DNA of 52,312 bases from Bacteroidota bacterium (GTDB lineage Bacteria; Bacteroidota; Bacteroidia; 2-12-FULL-35-15). The stretch spans positions 1-52,312 of the forward strand of contig CANIQT010000027.1 in the NCBI GenBank assembly GCA_947469885.1, read 5' to 3'. Under the pieces are notes generated by a model. That model ran no database searches. It saw only the letters and a list, made by a program, of their open reading frames with translations, and was not told where the DNA came from. Shown in pieces: positions 41,751-51,316 of the stretch (position 1 is its first letter; each line of letters starts with the position of its first letter). Both the position numbers and the translations under genes were made by a program.

Positions 41751-44252
41751 ATGACCAACGAAGAAAAAATAAATCTCATTGGGCAAAAAATGTTGATTTT
41801 ATCCAACGATTTGGATAAATCGAAAAACGAATTGAATGCCCTTAAACTGCAGTTGGAAGCGCTTCAGAAACCAACCGCTGCGTCCACTATTAAATCAGTT
41901 ACCCCTACTCTTACCCCTGCAACTACTACTATCACTACTCCTCAGCCAACACCAATTGCTCAACCAGAGATAAAACATGAAATTCCAAAAATTAAAATAG
42001 AAGAACCCATACAGCCTCCCCACCAACGATTTAATATCCCGTTGAACAAAGAATTAAAACCAAAACCTGCTCCAAAATTCAACATGGAAGAATTTGTGGG
42101 CGGAAAAGTAATTACCATTATTGGAATCATTATTTTAGTAATTGGTATTGGTATAGGGGTGAAATACGCCATAGATAATGACATGCTGGGACCACTGGCA
42201 CGTATTGTACTTGCATACACGGCAGGTGGAATACTACTTGGCATTGCATTAAAACTAAAAGCCAACTACAAAACCTTTAGTGCTGTGCTGTTGAGCGGAG
42301 GCATGGCATCGCTTTATTTTACTACGTTTGCTGCCTATAGCATGTATCAGTTGTTTCCTCAAATGGCTGCATTTGCCATCATGGTTGTTTTTACCGCGTT
42401 CACTGTTTTTGCTGCAACTGTTTACAACCTTCAAGTAATAGGGATAATAGGACTTGTGGGGGCGTATGCAGTGCCCATGTTGCTGAGCGATGGGTCGGGT
42501 AAAATTGAAATCATGTTTTCCTACATGCTCATTATTAATACCGGTATATTAATTCTTTCGTTCAAAAAATACTGGCAGTTGCTCAGCCATGTTTCTTATT
42601 GTTTCACCTGGCTCATTGTTGCCGGCTGGTTTGCCGACAAATTCAATTACGAAACACAGTCTATCATTGCACTGGTGTTCACGTTTTTATTCTTCCTTGT
42701 TTTTTACATCAGCAACATGTCGTACAAAATGGTGAAGAAAGAACAGTTTGGAGTGTTGGATATTGTTCGCATTGTTACCAACAGTTTTATATTTTTTGGT
42801 TTGGGATATTATGCCTTGAACAATAAACTGTACGAACAATATCTTGGATTGTTTACCGTTGTAAATGCCGTGGTGCATTTGGTGTTCAGCTATATTGTTT
42901 TTAGAAACAAAATGATGGACCGCAAATTGTTTTATTTACTAATTGCTATGGTATTGAGTTTTGTGACCATTGCAGTGCCTGTGCAATTGGAAGGACATTG
43001 GGTAACACTGTTCTGGAGTGTGGAAGCAGTGTTGTTGTTTTACATCGGGCGAACAAAAGCTGTTCGTTTTTACGAATGGCTGGGATATAGTATGGTAGTG
43101 CTGGCAGTATTCAGTTTGTTCCATTATTGGGGGCAGGTGTATTACACGCATCCTGCCTATTCTGTTTATCAGGAAGATTATTCCGATATGTCAGCTTATG
43201 ATAACTGGTTTCCGTTTTTCAATATTCATTTGCTTACTTCTTTGTTTGTTATTGCATCGTTAGGAGGTATTATTTACATTCACAACAAAAAAGCAATAAC
43301 AGAAGAAATTCGCAAACAGTTTGTTATTTACCCATTTGTCGAAATTATTTTACCCGTTGGACTTGCATTTATTATTTATCCTACTTTTAATAATGAAATT
43401 AGATCGTGTTACGAATATTTGTACGAAAAGTCAATGATAAAAGTACCTGCCACTCAAGCATGGGCAGAAAGCGGTGCTGTTCGATTTGTGTATGATACCA
43501 TGTACGACCATATAAAACATGTAGTGATGGGATTATATAGTCTGACTTTCTTTGGTGTACTTTCTATTCTAGCAATTCGTAAGTTTAAAAAAGCAATTAC
43601 ACATTGGGCGGTGTTTGGTTTAAACATGTTGTCGGTTATGGCTTTTTTAGTGAGTACTTTACACGAATTAGCCTCACTTCGTGATAACTATTTGATAAAC
43701 GAAAATGCTGAATACTATACTCAATCTCCAATGCTCTTATATATAAGGTATGGTGCTTTTGCTTTGTTTGGTGTTTTATTGTTTCTTACTCATCAACTAT
43801 TGAAGCAAGAAACATTCAACAAATTCAGTATTTCAAAACTCTATTCAGGTTGTATTGTTCATGTTTTTATTTTAATTGTTCTTTGCAATGAGTTGATGAA
43901 CATTAACCATATTAATAGTTTCGGGACAGATGCAACCTACTATTCTGCTACCAATACTTTCAAACTTGGGTTCACCATCATCTGGGGATTGTATTCCTTC
44001 CTGTTAATTGCGGTAGGTATTTTCAAAAAAAACAAAACACTTCGTATATCTGCCATCTCTTTGTTTGGCATCACCATACTTAAATTATTAATAGTGGATA
44101 CCTGGAATTTATCAACCGGATATAAAGTAATAGCTTATATGTTGCTTGGTGTTATTTTATTGTTGGTTGCTTTTCTTTATCAAAAATTTAAAGTGTTGAT
44201 TTTTGGGGATGATGCTGTTGATGCCACAGATGCTCAGATAAAGGAAGAATGA
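41751..44252 (+). CDS. DUF2339 polytopic membrane protein
   Basis: This 833-aa protein starts with a coiled coil (about 1-40) and a Pro/Thr-rich linker (about 45-100). About twenty transmembrane helices follow, beginning GGKVITIIGIIILVIGIGIGVKYAIDN, the typical DUF2339 opening. Conserved features include ILLGIALKLKANYKTFSAVLLSGGMASLYFTTFAA. The function of DUF2339 is unknown; it is often paired with DUF3999, and here the DUF3999 gene overlaps it by 4 bp (ATGA). Together they probably form an envelope complex. Confidence 0.92.
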   Translation: MTNEEKINLIGQKMLILSNDLDKSKNELNALKLQLEALQKPTAASTIKSVTPTLTPATTTITTPQPTPIAQPEIKHEIPKIKIEEPIQPPHQRFNIPLNKELKPKPAPKFNMEEFVGGKVITIIGIIILVIGIGIGVKYAIDNDMLGPLARIVLAYTAGGILLGIALKLKANYKTFSAVLLSGGMASLYFTTFAAYSMYQLFPQMAAFAIMVVFTAFTVFAATVYNLQVIGIIGLVGAYAVPMLLSDGSGKIEIMFSYMLIINTGILILSFKKYWQLLSHVSYCFTWLIVAGWFADKFNYETQSIIALVFTFLFFLVFYISNMSYKMVKKEQFGVLDIVRIVTNSFIFFGLGYYALNNKLYEQYLGLFTVVNAVVHLVFSYIVFRNKMMDRKLFYLLIAMVLSFVTIAVPVQLEGHWVTLFWSVEAVLLFYIGRTKAVRFYEWLGYSMVVLAVFSLFHYWGQVYYTHPAYSVYQEDYSDMSAYDNWFPFFNIHLLTSLFVIASLGGIIYIHNKKAITEEIRKQFVIYPFVEIILPVGLAFIIYPTFNNEIRSCYEYLYEKSMIKVPATQAWAESGAVRFVYDTMYDHIKHVVMGLYSLTFFGVLSILAIRKFKKAITHWAVFGLNMLSVMAFLVSTLHELASLRDNYLINENAEYYTQSPMLLYIRYGAFALFGVLLFLTHQLLKQETFNKFSISKLYSGCIVHVFILIVLCNELMNINHINSFGTDATYYSATNTFKLGFTIIWGLYSFLLIAVGIFKKNKTLRISAISLFGITILKLLIVDTWNLSTGYKVIAYMLLGVILLLVAFLYQKFKVLIFGDDAVDATDAQIKEE

Positions 44253-45490
44253 AAATAAAATACATCTTCCAACTTTTATTTCTTCTCTCCTCCGTTTACT
44301 CATTTGCTCAGGCTGATGGATATACCTACAAGCGAAAATTAAATAAAACAGATAAGCAGGACTACTTCGCTATCCCACTGTTGCCCGAAATTACTGGTCA
44401 ATGCAAAAGTAATTTGTCCGATATACGCTTGTATAACATCACCGAAAAAGATACCATCGAAATTCCTTACCTCCTGCAATGGTTAGGAGCCACCACTGCA
44501 GAAAAAGAACTTGCCTTCGATTTGATTAATGACAGCTATCAAGAAAAATCGGCTTCTTACATCACGCTTAAATCGAAAACAAAACAAACCATAAATCAAA
44601 TAGTGCTGGATGTGGAAGATGCTAATTACGATAAGAGTGTGAAAGTGGAAGGCAGTAATGATAACAAACAATGGTTTACGATTGCGGAACATTTGCGCAT
44701 TGTGAGGTTCGATAATGTGGATGAACACTTTGAATATTCAACCCTCGATTTTGCTGATGCCGAATATGCTTATTTTAGACTACGATTTGATGATGAGTGG
44801 ACCAAACGAATTACAGTGCGCTCGGCTTATGTTTACCAAACCAAAGTAACAGAAGGAAAATACAATGAATTGAAAATAAAAAAATGGAAACAAACAGAAA
44901 ATAAAAAAGAAAAAATATCGGAAATAATTTTGGATATGCCATTTGATTATATGGTCAATCATTTAACTATAAAATCAAACTCCACCACCGACTTTTATCG
45001 AAACATCAATATTTATGGCACCAACGGAACGTATCATACAGCCACAGGCGATAAAGATTATTGGTATTTGCTCAACACTTCTGTTTTATCTTCTATCGAA
45101 AATCATCGCATCAACTGCAACAACGAAGCTACTACAAAATTAAAAATTGAAATAATTAATAATGATAATGCTCCAATTGCCATTAGCGAAATAAAAGTGA
45201 TGGGCGAGCAATGCATATTGGCAGCCAATTTGCCGGCATCCAATAATATGTATCTTACTTATGGAAAAAAGAATGACCATGAGCCGGTGTATGATATCGA
45301 ACATTTTAAAAACAAAATACCAGCATCATTAACAGAAATAAAATACGGAGAGGAGCAAGCAAAAATTACCCCAATAGAAAAACCAAATCAATTAATCGAA
45401 AACAAAAAATGGCTGTGGATTATCATGGGATGTGTTATTTTGTTGATTGGTTACTTTGCCCTCAGGATGCTCAAAAAAGAGCAGGAATAA
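44249..45490 (+). CDS. DUF3999 family protein
   Basis: This 413-aa protein has a signal peptide (MKIKYIFQLLFLLSSVYSFAQ), a large periplasmic beta-rich part (YKRKLNKTDKQDYFAIPLLPEITGQCKSNLSDIRLYN, about 25-62; KVEGSNDNKQWFTIAEHLRI) and a C-terminal anchor helix (WLWIIMGCVILLIGYFALRML) with a short cytosolic tail. This matches DUF3999, partner of DUF2339. Overlap with the previous gene implies translational coupling. Confidence 0.88.
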   Translation: MKIKYIFQLLFLLSSVYSFAQADGYTYKRKLNKTDKQDYFAIPLLPEITGQCKSNLSDIRLYNITEKDTIEIPYLLQWLGATTAEKELAFDLINDSYQEKSASYITLKSKTKQTINQIVLDVEDANYDKSVKVEGSNDNKQWFTIAEHLRIVRFDNVDEHFEYSTLDFADAEYAYFRLRFDDEWTKRITVRSAYVYQTKVTEGKYNELKIKKWKQTENKKEKISEIILDMPFDYMVNHLTIKSNSTTDFYRNINIYGTNGTYHTATGDKDYWYLLNTSVLSSIENHRINCNNEATTKLKIEIINNDNAPIAISEIKVMGEQCILAANLPASNNMYLTYGKKNDHEPVYDIEHFKNKIPASLTEIKYGEEQAKITPIEKPNQLIENKKWLWIIMGCVILLIGYFALRMLKKEQE

Positions 45491-45553
45491 TTTCATTTAA
45501 AATCAAAATATTAAAATCAAGGATTTGTTTATTAGGAACAATCAATGGTTGGG

Positions 45554-45684
45554 TTAATTGCCACGACCTTTAGGTCGTGGTAAATGAATAGAAATAATTC
45601 GGCTTTAGCCAAAAATACGAGTGTTTGGCTAAAGCCAAATTTACTTTTTTATCCAACCACGACCTAAATGTCGTGGCAATTAGC
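45554..45684. repeat. Second copy of the REP-like composite element
   Basis: Three hairpins appear in the same order as at 21.6 kb: CCACGACC TTTA GGTCGTGG (45561-45580), GGCTTTAGCC (45601-45610) pairing with 45627-45636, and CCACGACC TAAA TGTCGTGG (45657-45676). AATTGCC and GGCAATT frame the element. It lies in the 516-bp gap before the first sigma gene. Confidence 0.88.
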
Positions 45685-45797
45685 ATATATTTATATTCTC
45701 GCTACGTGCCTATGTGGTAAGAAATGGTTTATATTTCATTCATCATTCAAAAAAATATTTTTCCTCCAACTTCGCTCCCATTGCGCGTTTCAAAAAA

Positions 45798-45839
45798 GGT
45801 TTCAAAAATTTAAAAATAAAAATCATTTTTTTTGAAACC
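45798..45839. promoter_or_regulatory. Inverted repeat upstream of the first sigma-factor gene
   Basis: GGTTTCAAAAA (45798-45808) has an exact complement at 45829-45839, an 11-bp stem with a 20-nt A/T-rich loop. It lies 168 bp before the sigma-factor ATG and could be an operator or an RNA hairpin. The remaining leader (45840-46006) is A-rich with no other clear signal. Confidence 0.45.
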
Positions 45840-46006
45840 CTTGCAATCATTCTGTTGTATAAATACCCAAACGAGTTTCAACAACAAACATCAAACAATA
45901 AAAAAACTAACAACAGAAAACTAACAATTAACGACAGATAACTAAGTACTAACTAACCCCCAAAAAAACAATTAACTAAATGAAGAAATAATTACAAACA
46001 AAAATT

Positions 46007-46876
46007 ATGAGACAATTAAAAATTACAAAACAAGTTACAAATCGAGAAAGTGGTTCATTAGACAAATACCTGTCGGAAATTGGCAGAATGGAAATGATTA
46101 CTGCCGAACAGGAATGTGAGTTAGCCAAAAGAATCCGTATGGGCGACCATTACGCCTTGGAAAAGCTAACCAAATCAAATCTAAGGTTTGTGGTATCTGT
46201 GTCAAAACAGTACCAAAATCAAGGCTTGAGCTTGCCCGATTTAATTAACGAAGGTAATTTAGGTTTAATCAAAGCCGCCCAACGGTTTGATGAAACACGT
46301 GGGTTCAAATTTATTTCGTATGCCGTTTGGTGGATACGCCAATCTATCCTTCAGGCATTGGCAGAGCAATCGCGCATTGTGCGGCTACCTCTCAATAAAA
46401 TAGGTGCCATCAACAAAATTCATAAAACATTTTCTCAACTCGAACAAAAATACGAGCGCGAACCATCGCCTTCGGAGTTGAGCGAGATCCTTGAAATTTC
46501 GGAACAAGATATTGACGATTCGTTGAAAAACAATCTTCGACATGTAAGTATGGATGCACCGCTCACCAGTTCGGACGATGATTCGGGCACCATGTTGGAT
46601 GTAATGCAATCGGAAACAACGCCAAGCCCCGAAATGGAATTGCTCAACGAATCGTTGAAAACAGAAATTGCCAGAATATTAGGCACACTGCCTCCTCGCG
46701 AAGCAGGAATTGTAAAATATTATTTCGGAATAGGCTGTGAAAATGCGCTAACACTAGACGAAATAGCAGAAAAATTTAATTTAACAAAAGAAAGAGTGCG
46801 ACAATTAAGAGAAAAAGCAATGAAAAAGTTAAAATCAACTTCGAGCAACAAAATCTTGATGTCGTATTTGGGATAA
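46007..46876 (+). CDS. RpoD-type RNA polymerase sigma factor, paralog 1
   Basis: This 289-aa sigma-70 factor has region 1.2 ([20 protein letters not shown]), region 2 ([57 protein letters not shown]), region 3 ([21 protein letters not shown]) and region 4 ([28 protein letters not shown]). Compared with paralog 2 in this window (50339-51202), region 2 is almost identical, but region 4 differs (the N-terminal part of region 4 reads [15 protein letters not shown] instead of [15 protein letters not shown], and the helix-turn-helix reads [15 protein letters not shown] instead of [15 protein letters not shown]). It probably serves an alternative primary-like role such as stationary phase or stress. 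Confidence 0.9.
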   Translation: MRQLKITKQVTNRESGSLDKYLSEIGRMEMITAEQECELAKRIRMGDHYALEKLTKSNLRFVVSVSKQYQNQGLSLPDLINEGNLGLIKAAQRFDETRGFKFISYAVWWIRQSILQALAEQSRIVRLPLNKIGAINKIHKTFSQLEQKYEREPSPSELSEILEISEQDIDDSLKNNLRHVSMDAPLTSSDDDSGTMLDVMQSETTPSPEMELLNESLKTEIARILGTLPPREAGIVKYYFGIGCENALTLDEIAEKFNLTKERVRQLREKAMKKLKSTSSNKILMSYLG

Positions 46877-46900
46877 TTAACCATAGTATAAACAAAAAAG

Positions 46901-46931
46901 AAAAGGAGGATAGTACAACTATGCTCCTTTT
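46901..46931. terminator. Terminator after sigma paralog 1
   Basis: AAAAGGAG (46901-46908) pairs with CTCCTTTT (46924-46931), followed by further T. The A run on the other side allows bidirectional use with the convergent Sua5-like gene. Confidence 0.8.
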
Positions 46932-46941
46932 TTTTTGATAA

Positions 46942-47556
46942 TTAATTTACCAACACCCCTAATCCTTGCCGAATAATTTCGAAAGCGGATTCGGTGCAGT
47001 CAACAATGGTGGAAGCTTCGTTGTTTCCATAGCCTCCGGCAATCACAATGTCAACCATATCGCTGTACTTTTCGTAAATCAATTCAGGGTCGGTGGTGTA
47101 TTCTATAATTTCATCTTCATCGTGCACAGAAGTACTCATGATGGGATTGCCCAGCTGTTTCACTATTTCAAGGCAAATAATGTTGTTGGGAATACGAATA
47201 CCAACAGTCTTTTTTTTGCTTTTAAATAGTTTGGGTACATTATTATTTGCTTCGAGGATAAAGGTAAATGGTCCTGGAAAGTTTTTTTTCATGAGCTTGT
47301 AAGTGGCGGTGTCAATAGGTTTGGTGAAATCTGCCAGATGCGACAAATCGGAACAAATGAAGGAAAAGTTTGCTTTTTCGGGGTTGACGCCTTTAATTTT
47401 ACACACCCTTTCTACTGCTCTTATTTTGTTGATGTCGCAACCAATGCCATACACTGTGTCGGTAGGATATATGACCACTCCCCCATCGCGCAAGCAAGTT
47501 ACCACTTGTGCAATTTCTTCGTAGTTTGGTTTTTTAGGGTTAATTCTTAAAAGCAT
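46942..47556 (-). CDS. Sua5/YciO/YrdC family protein
   Basis: This 204-aa YrdC-fold protein belongs to the family that makes threonylcarbamoyl-AMP for the t6A tRNA modification (TsaC/Sua5), or its sister YciO. The core motifs GGVVIYPTDTVYGIGCD (about 30-46), KANFSFICSDLSHLADF, FPGPFTFILEA and TVGIRIPNN are visible. The usual KxR and SxN motifs are slightly altered (NPEKANFSFICSD, STSVHDEDE instead of STSAN), which favours YciO or a diverged TsaC. A TCATTGG inverted repeat lies just upstream. Confidence 0.85.
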   Translation of the reverse strand: MLLRINPKKPNYEEIAQVVTCLRDGGVVIYPTDTVYGIGCDINKIRAVERVCKIKGVNPEKANFSFICSDLSHLADFTKPIDTATYKLMKKNFPGPFTFILEANNNVPKLFKSKKKTVGIRIPNNIICLEIVKQLGNPIMSTSVHDEDEIIEYTTDPELIYEKYSDMVDIVIAGGYGNNEASTIVDCTESAFEIIRQGLGVLVN

Positions 47557-47557
47557 T

Positions 47558-47625
47558 TAGTCATTGGTCATTAGTCATTAGTCATTGGTCATTGCTTACT
47601 CGAAACACCTAATGACCAATGACTA
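47558..47625. repeat. TCATTAG-type inverted repeat
   Basis: TAGTCATTGGTCATTAG (47558-47574) has an exact complement at 47609-47625, a 17-bp stem with a 34-nt loop made of further TCATTAG and TCATTGG units. It lies between the transaldolase-like gene and the Sua5-like gene. The same simple unit forms the tail of the Kelch-like gene at 32.77-32.80 kb. Confidence 0.85.
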
Positions 47626-47636
47626 ATGGCAAATGA

Positions 47637-48284
47637 CTATTTTTTAGCGTCAGCCAAAAACTGCGCCAAACCGTTATCGGTTAGCGGATGTTTCAGCAAA
47701 GCAAGTATGGCACTCAAAGGGCATGTTGCCACATCGGCACCAATCAACGCACAATCAACAATGTGCATAGGGTGACGAACAGAGGCCGCAAGTATCTGAG
47801 TTTTGTAACCGTAATTGTCATAAATAATACGGATGTCTTCAATCAATCTTAATCCATCGGTGGATACATCATCCAATCTGCCAATAAATGGCGAAACATA
47901 CGTAGCACCTGCTTTTGCAGCTAATAATGCTTGTCCGGCAGAAAACACAAGCGTGCAATTAGTACGAATTCCTTTATCAGTAAAATATTTAATTGCTTTG
48001 ATGCCATCTTTAATCATAGGCACCTTCACCACTATTTGTTTATGAAGTTTAGCCAATGCTTCTCCTTCCTTTACCATACCTTCAAAGTCGGTAGCAATTA
48101 CTTCGGCACTTACATCACCTGTTACAATGTTGCAAATGTCCACATAATGTTTCAGGATATTTTCTTGACCTTTAATTCCTTCTTTGGCCATCAATGATGG
48201 GTTGGTGGTTACACCGTCCAACACGCCAAGGTCTTGTGCTTCCTTTATTTGTTCGAGATTTGCTGTGTCAATAAAAAATTTCAT
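47637..48284 (-). CDS. Fructose-6-phosphate aldolase / small transaldolase
   Basis: This 215-aa TalC/FSA-type class I aldolase has [36 protein letters not shown], the Schiff-base region [54 protein letters not shown] (Lys near residue 83-88), and [21 protein letters not shown]. The small size fits transaldolase in many Bacteroidota and Firmicutes, where the transaldolase activity dominates. It lies upstream of the Sua5-like gene on the same strand. Confidence 0.92.
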   Translation of the reverse strand: MKFFIDTANLEQIKEAQDLGVLDGVTTNPSLMAKEGIKGQENILKHYVDICNIVTGDVSAEVIATDFEGMVKEGEALAKLHKQIVVKVPMIKDGIKAIKYFTDKGIRTNCTLVFSAGQALLAAKAGATYVSPFIGRLDDVSTDGLRLIEDIRIIYDNYGYKTQILAASVRHPMHIVDCALIGADVATCPLSAILALLKHPLTDNGLAQFLADAKK

Positions 48285-48412
48285 ATTGTTATTTGTTTGT
48301 GGTTTGTTGCTTGCAAAGTTAGAAAATAAGTTATTGGATGGATAAGAGAGTTATCAATTGTGGAAAACTTGGAATCTGAAATCAGGAATTTGGAATCAGA
48401 AAGCAAAAAAAA

Positions 48413-48508
48413 GGGGCAAGCTACTTACATCGCACCGCTCAACCTGATACCTTTGCTTGCTTCCGCACCTGGAGGGTTGAAGGGAGCTGGTCGTATAAGA
48501 CTTACCCC
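48413..48508 (-). ncRNA. ffs: Small SRP RNA (4.5S-like)
   Basis: Read on the minus strand the RNA runs from GGGGTAAG (48508-48501) to CTTGCCCC (48420-48413), which pair perfectly as a terminal helix. The middle carries the SRP core CCAGGTGCGGAAGCAAGC with its GGAA tetraloop, followed by AAAGGTATCAGG. The pattern and size (about 96 nt) match bacterial small SRP RNA, which binds Ffh. The 3' end runs into eight T. A -7 box lies at 48513-48520. Confidence 0.9.
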
Positions 48509-48512
48509 GCCA

Positions 48513-48520
48513 CAAAAGTA
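48513..48520 (-). promoter_or_regulatory. -7 element of the SRP RNA promoter
   Basis: On the minus strand TACTTTTG matches the Bacteroidota -7 box and ends 4 nt before the GGGG at the 5' end of the SRP RNA, as expected for the start point. No TTTG is visible at -33. Confidence 0.6.
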
Positions 48521-48568
48521 AATAAAATTATGACTTATGACTTATTAATGATGAATTATTGTGTAATA

Positions 48569-48600
48569 AAAAATCCCGCTCTATCCAGAACGGGATTTTT
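48569..48600. terminator. Terminator between gap and SRP RNA
   Basis: AAAAATCCCG (48569-48578) pairs with CGGGATTTTT (48591-48600), a perfect 10-bp stem with a 12-nt loop and T runs on both strands. It ends the long GAPDH transcript. Confidence 0.85.
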
Positions 48601-48610
48601 AAAGTCTGTC

Positions 48611-48631
48611 CCCCTCTCCTTTGGAGAGGGG
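48611..48631. repeat. C-rich palindrome downstream of gap
   Basis: CCCCTCTCC (48611-48619) pairs with GGAGAGGGG (48623-48631), followed by ATTAAGGGG. It is of the same family as the elements at 26054, 26189, 34294 and 34372. Confidence 0.85.
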
Positions 48632-48646
48632 ATTAAGGGGTGAGGC

Positions 48647-50128
48647 TTAGTAATATCGAAGTCTGTTCACATCCGAAATCTTTTTAGCCAAACGAATTAC
48701 TTGACGGGTATAACCATATTCATTATCATACCAAACATACAGCACACAACTGTTGCCATCTTTAGCCACAATGGTTGCAGGGCTGTCGAACACACAGGCA
48801 CAAGGATTGCCAATACAATCGGTAGAAACCAACTCGTTGGAGAACGAATATTGAATCTGCTCTACTAAATTACCTTTCAAAGCTGCATCTTTCATCACCT
48901 CATTAACACCTTCTTTAGAAGTAGTTTTATCCAATGTTAAATTAAGAATAGCCAACGAAACATCAGGAGTTGGTACACGAACAGAGTTACCACTTATTTT
49001 ACCAGCTAATTGAGGTAGCACTTTTGCAACAGCTTTGTCGGCACCGGTTTCGGTAATTACCATGTTCAAAGCAGCTGACCGACCTCTACGGTATTTAGGA
49101 TGATAATTATCCAATAAATTCTGGTCGTTAGTATAAGAGTGAATGGTTTCAATATGTCCTCTGGAAATACCAAAAGCTCTGTCGATTACTAATAACACAG
49201 GAACAATTGCATTTGTTGTACAGCTTGCAGCGGAGAAAATAGTTTCATCCTTATCATATTCTCTATGATTAATACCATGAACAATATTAGGAATATCGCC
49301 TTTTCCCGGAGCTGTAAGCAATACTTTGCCCACCCCTTTCGACTTTAAATGTTTGCTCAACCCTTCTCTATCGCGGGCAATACCGGTGTTGTCAATTAAT
49401 AAAGCATTGTTAATTCCATAAGCAGAATAATCAATCTCATCGGGCTTGCTGGCCGCAATCATTTTAATAGTATGTCCGTTAATAATTAATGACTTATTTA
49501 CAAAGTCTTCTATTATTGTACCTGCAAACGGACCATGAACAGAGTCGGTACGCAGCAAATCAGCCCGTTTTTGAATATCTTCATCCGAATTAGTACGGGT
49601 AACAATAGCTTTTAATCTTAGTTGTTCGCCTTTACCAGCCTGCCCAATTAATTCGCGAGCAGCTAATCTTCCAATCCGCCCGAAACCATATAATATTACA
49701 TCTTTGGGAGTAATTTTATTTTTATCGGCTCCGATATAATCTTTCAGTTTATCAGCCATAAAATCACCAGCCGATTTATAATTCGCTTTTTCCTGGCTCC
49801 ATTCAGAAGCCAATCTACCAATATCCATACGAGAAGGAACTACATCCAACTTATGAATTTCTTTTGCAAGCATCAAGCTATCGGTAACATTGATAGGCTC
49901 TTTCACAATATCTTTGGCATATTGATGCAGTTTCATTATCTCGCTGGCACTTCTATCCACCAATTGATTACGGAAAATAATCAACTCAATAGATTTCTCG
50001 AACCAAAGGGCTCCAATTACGCCTATTAGTTCGATAGCCGCTTTTTCGTGCTGAATCCAGTCGTTTAATTCCGATTCATAAGAGCCTTTGTGCTCCCCTG
50101 TCAAAATTTCGTTTGTTTCAAATGTCAT
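48647..50128 (-). CDS. Glyceraldehyde-3-phosphate dehydrogenase, long form
   Basis: This 493-aa protein carries an extra N-terminal helical region of about 130 residues (for example WFEKSIELIIFRNQLVDRSASEIMKLHQYAKD) before the NAD motif VILYGFGRIGRLAARELI. The catalytic Cys sits in FSAASCTTNAIVPVLLV, with the His in IHSYTNDQ, SGNSVRVPTPDVSLAIL and VWYDNEYGYTRQVIRLA at the end. The core matches GapA, while the length fits the roughly 480-aa GAPDH class found in Bacteroidota and some Gammaproteobacteria. It may serve gluconeogenesis beside a normal GAPDH. A possible -7 box TACTTTCG lies at 50240-50247. Confidence 0.9.
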   Translation of the reverse strand: MTFETNEILTGEHKGSYESELNDWIQHEKAAIELIGVIGALWFEKSIELIIFRNQLVDRSASEIMKLHQYAKDIVKEPINVTDSLMLAKEIHKLDVVPSRMDIGRLASEWSQEKANYKSAGDFMADKLKDYIGADKNKITPKDVILYGFGRIGRLAARELIGQAGKGEQLRLKAIVTRTNSDEDIQKRADLLRTDSVHGPFAGTIIEDFVNKSLIINGHTIKMIAASKPDEIDYSAYGINNALLIDNTGIARDREGLSKHLKSKGVGKVLLTAPGKGDIPNIVHGINHREYDKDETIFSAASCTTNAIVPVLLVIDRAFGISRGHIETIHSYTNDQNLLDNYHPKYRRGRSAALNMVITETGADKAVAKVLPQLAGKISGNSVRVPTPDVSLAILNLTLDKTTSKEGVNEVMKDAALKGNLVEQIQYSFSNELVSTDCIGNPCACVFDSPATIVAKDGNSCVLYVWYDNEYGYTRQVIRLAKKISDVNRLRYY

Positions 50129-50173
50129 TTTTAGTTGTTAGTTATTAGTTTGTAGTTGTTGGTTGTTAGTACT

Positions 50174-50206
50174 ACCCCTGTCAGGGTTTAGAACCCTGAC
50201 AGGGGT
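50174..50206. repeat. CCCCTGTCAGGGTT palindrome
   Basis: ACCCCTGTCAGGGTT (50174-50188) pairs with its complement (50192-50206) across a 3-nt loop. The stem is identical to that at 27878-27910, with the loop inverted. It lies in the gap leader. Confidence 0.92.
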
Positions 50207-50255
50207 ATATCCTGATAAAGGATTATTTCAAATTTGGCGCGAAAGTAAAAAAATA

Positions 50256-50311
50256 AACCGCATAAACATCAGCGAAATTTTTAGTAGTTTTCAACTGACA
50301 TTTATGCGGTT
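50256..50311. terminator. Hairpin after sigma paralog 2
   Basis: AACCGCATAAA (50256-50266) has an exact complement at 50301-50311, an 11-bp stem with a 34-nt loop. It follows the second sigma gene on the minus strand, 28 bp after the stop, and probably ends its transcript. Confidence 0.6.
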
Positions 50312-50338
50312 ATCATTATCCTAAAGAACTTTATTCTT

Positions 50339-51202
50339 TTATCCTAAATATGTTTTTAGAAGTTTACTTCTTGAATTGTGACGTAGTCTTCTGATTGCTT
50401 TTTCTTTAATTTGACGAACTCTTTCTCTGGTTAAATCAAACTTTGCACCTATTTCCTCCAGGGTTAATCCGTGATTGATTCCAATTCCGAAAAACAATTT
50501 CACCACATCTCTTTCTCTTTCTGTTAAAGTTGATAAAGAGCGTTCAATTTCTCTTTGCAACGATTCAGTCATTAGTGTATTATCAGCTCTTGGTGAATCG
50601 TGATTAACCAACACATCTAACAAACTATTTTCTTCACCGTTTACAAAAGGAGCATCCATAGATACGTGACGACCAGAAACTCTCATGGTGTCAGCAACTT
50701 TATCCTGAGGCAATTCTAAGATGTCAGATAATTCCTCAGCACTTGGTTCGCGCTCAAATTGTTGTTCTAACTTAGAAAATGCTTTATTGATTTTATTTAA
50801 CGAGCCCACCTGGTTCAAAGGCAAACGCACAATACGCGACTGTTCAGCCAAAGCCTGAAGAATGGATTGACGAATCCACCAAACGGCATAAGAAATAAAC
50901 TTAAAACCACGGGTTTCATCAAATCGTTTTGCTGCTTTAATCAACCCTAAGTTACCCTCGTTTATCAAATCGGGAAGACTTAAGCCTTGGTTCTGGTATT
51001 GTTTTGCAACCGATACAACGAAACGTAAATTTGATTTTGTTAATTTTTCGAGAGCACCCTGATCTCCATCTCGTATTTTCTTTGCCAACACTACTTCTTC
51101 ATCAGCGGTAATTAATTCCTCACGCCCAATTTCCTGCAAATATTTATCTAATGATGCACTTTCGCGGTTGGTTATCGATTTGGTTATTTTGAGTTGTCTC
51201 AT
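50339..51202 (-). CDS. rpoD: Primary sigma factor RpoD
   Basis: This 287-aa sigma factor has the short Bacteroidota primary-sigma form without region 1.1. Region 1.2 ([20 protein letters not shown]), region 2 ([55 protein letters not shown]), region 3 and region 4 (LTEREDVVKLFF-type and [28 protein letters not shown]) are all canonical. It should recognise the TTG / TAnnTTTG promoters seen in the window, and its own gene has one at 51240-51269. Confidence 0.93.
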   Translation of the reverse strand: MRQLKITKSITNRESASLDKYLQEIGREELITADEEVVLAKKIRDGDQGALEKLTKSNLRFVVSVAKQYQNQGLSLPDLINEGNLGLIKAAKRFDETRGFKFISYAVWWIRQSILQALAEQSRIVRLPLNQVGSLNKINKAFSKLEQQFEREPSAEELSDILELPQDKVADTMRVSGRHVSMDAPFVNGEENSLLDVLVNHDSPRADNTLMTESLQREIERSLSTLTERERDVVKLFFGIGINHGLTLEEIGAKFDLTRERVRQIKEKAIRRLRHNSRSKLLKTYLG

Positions 51203-51239
51203 ATCTTTTCTGGGATTTATAGGTATTTTTTATCGAGTG

Positions 51240-51269
51240 CAAAGGTAATCTAATTACCTAGATAAACAA
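51240..51269 (-). promoter_or_regulatory. rpoD promoter
   Basis: On the minus strand TTG (51269-51267) is followed after 19 bp by TACCTTTG (51247-51240), matching the Bacteroidota consensus. The rpoD ATG lies 38 bp downstream, so the leader is short. Confidence 0.6.
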
Positions 51270-51316
51270 TAGTCTTACCCTTTTTATTTACTATTTTTTT
51301 ACTATTTATTCACAAT

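Noticed and set aside
45714..45941. 75-aa ORF before sigma paralog 1
   Set aside because: Lys/Asn-rich composition, no family, and it covers the inverted repeat and leader. It looks like open AT-rich DNA.
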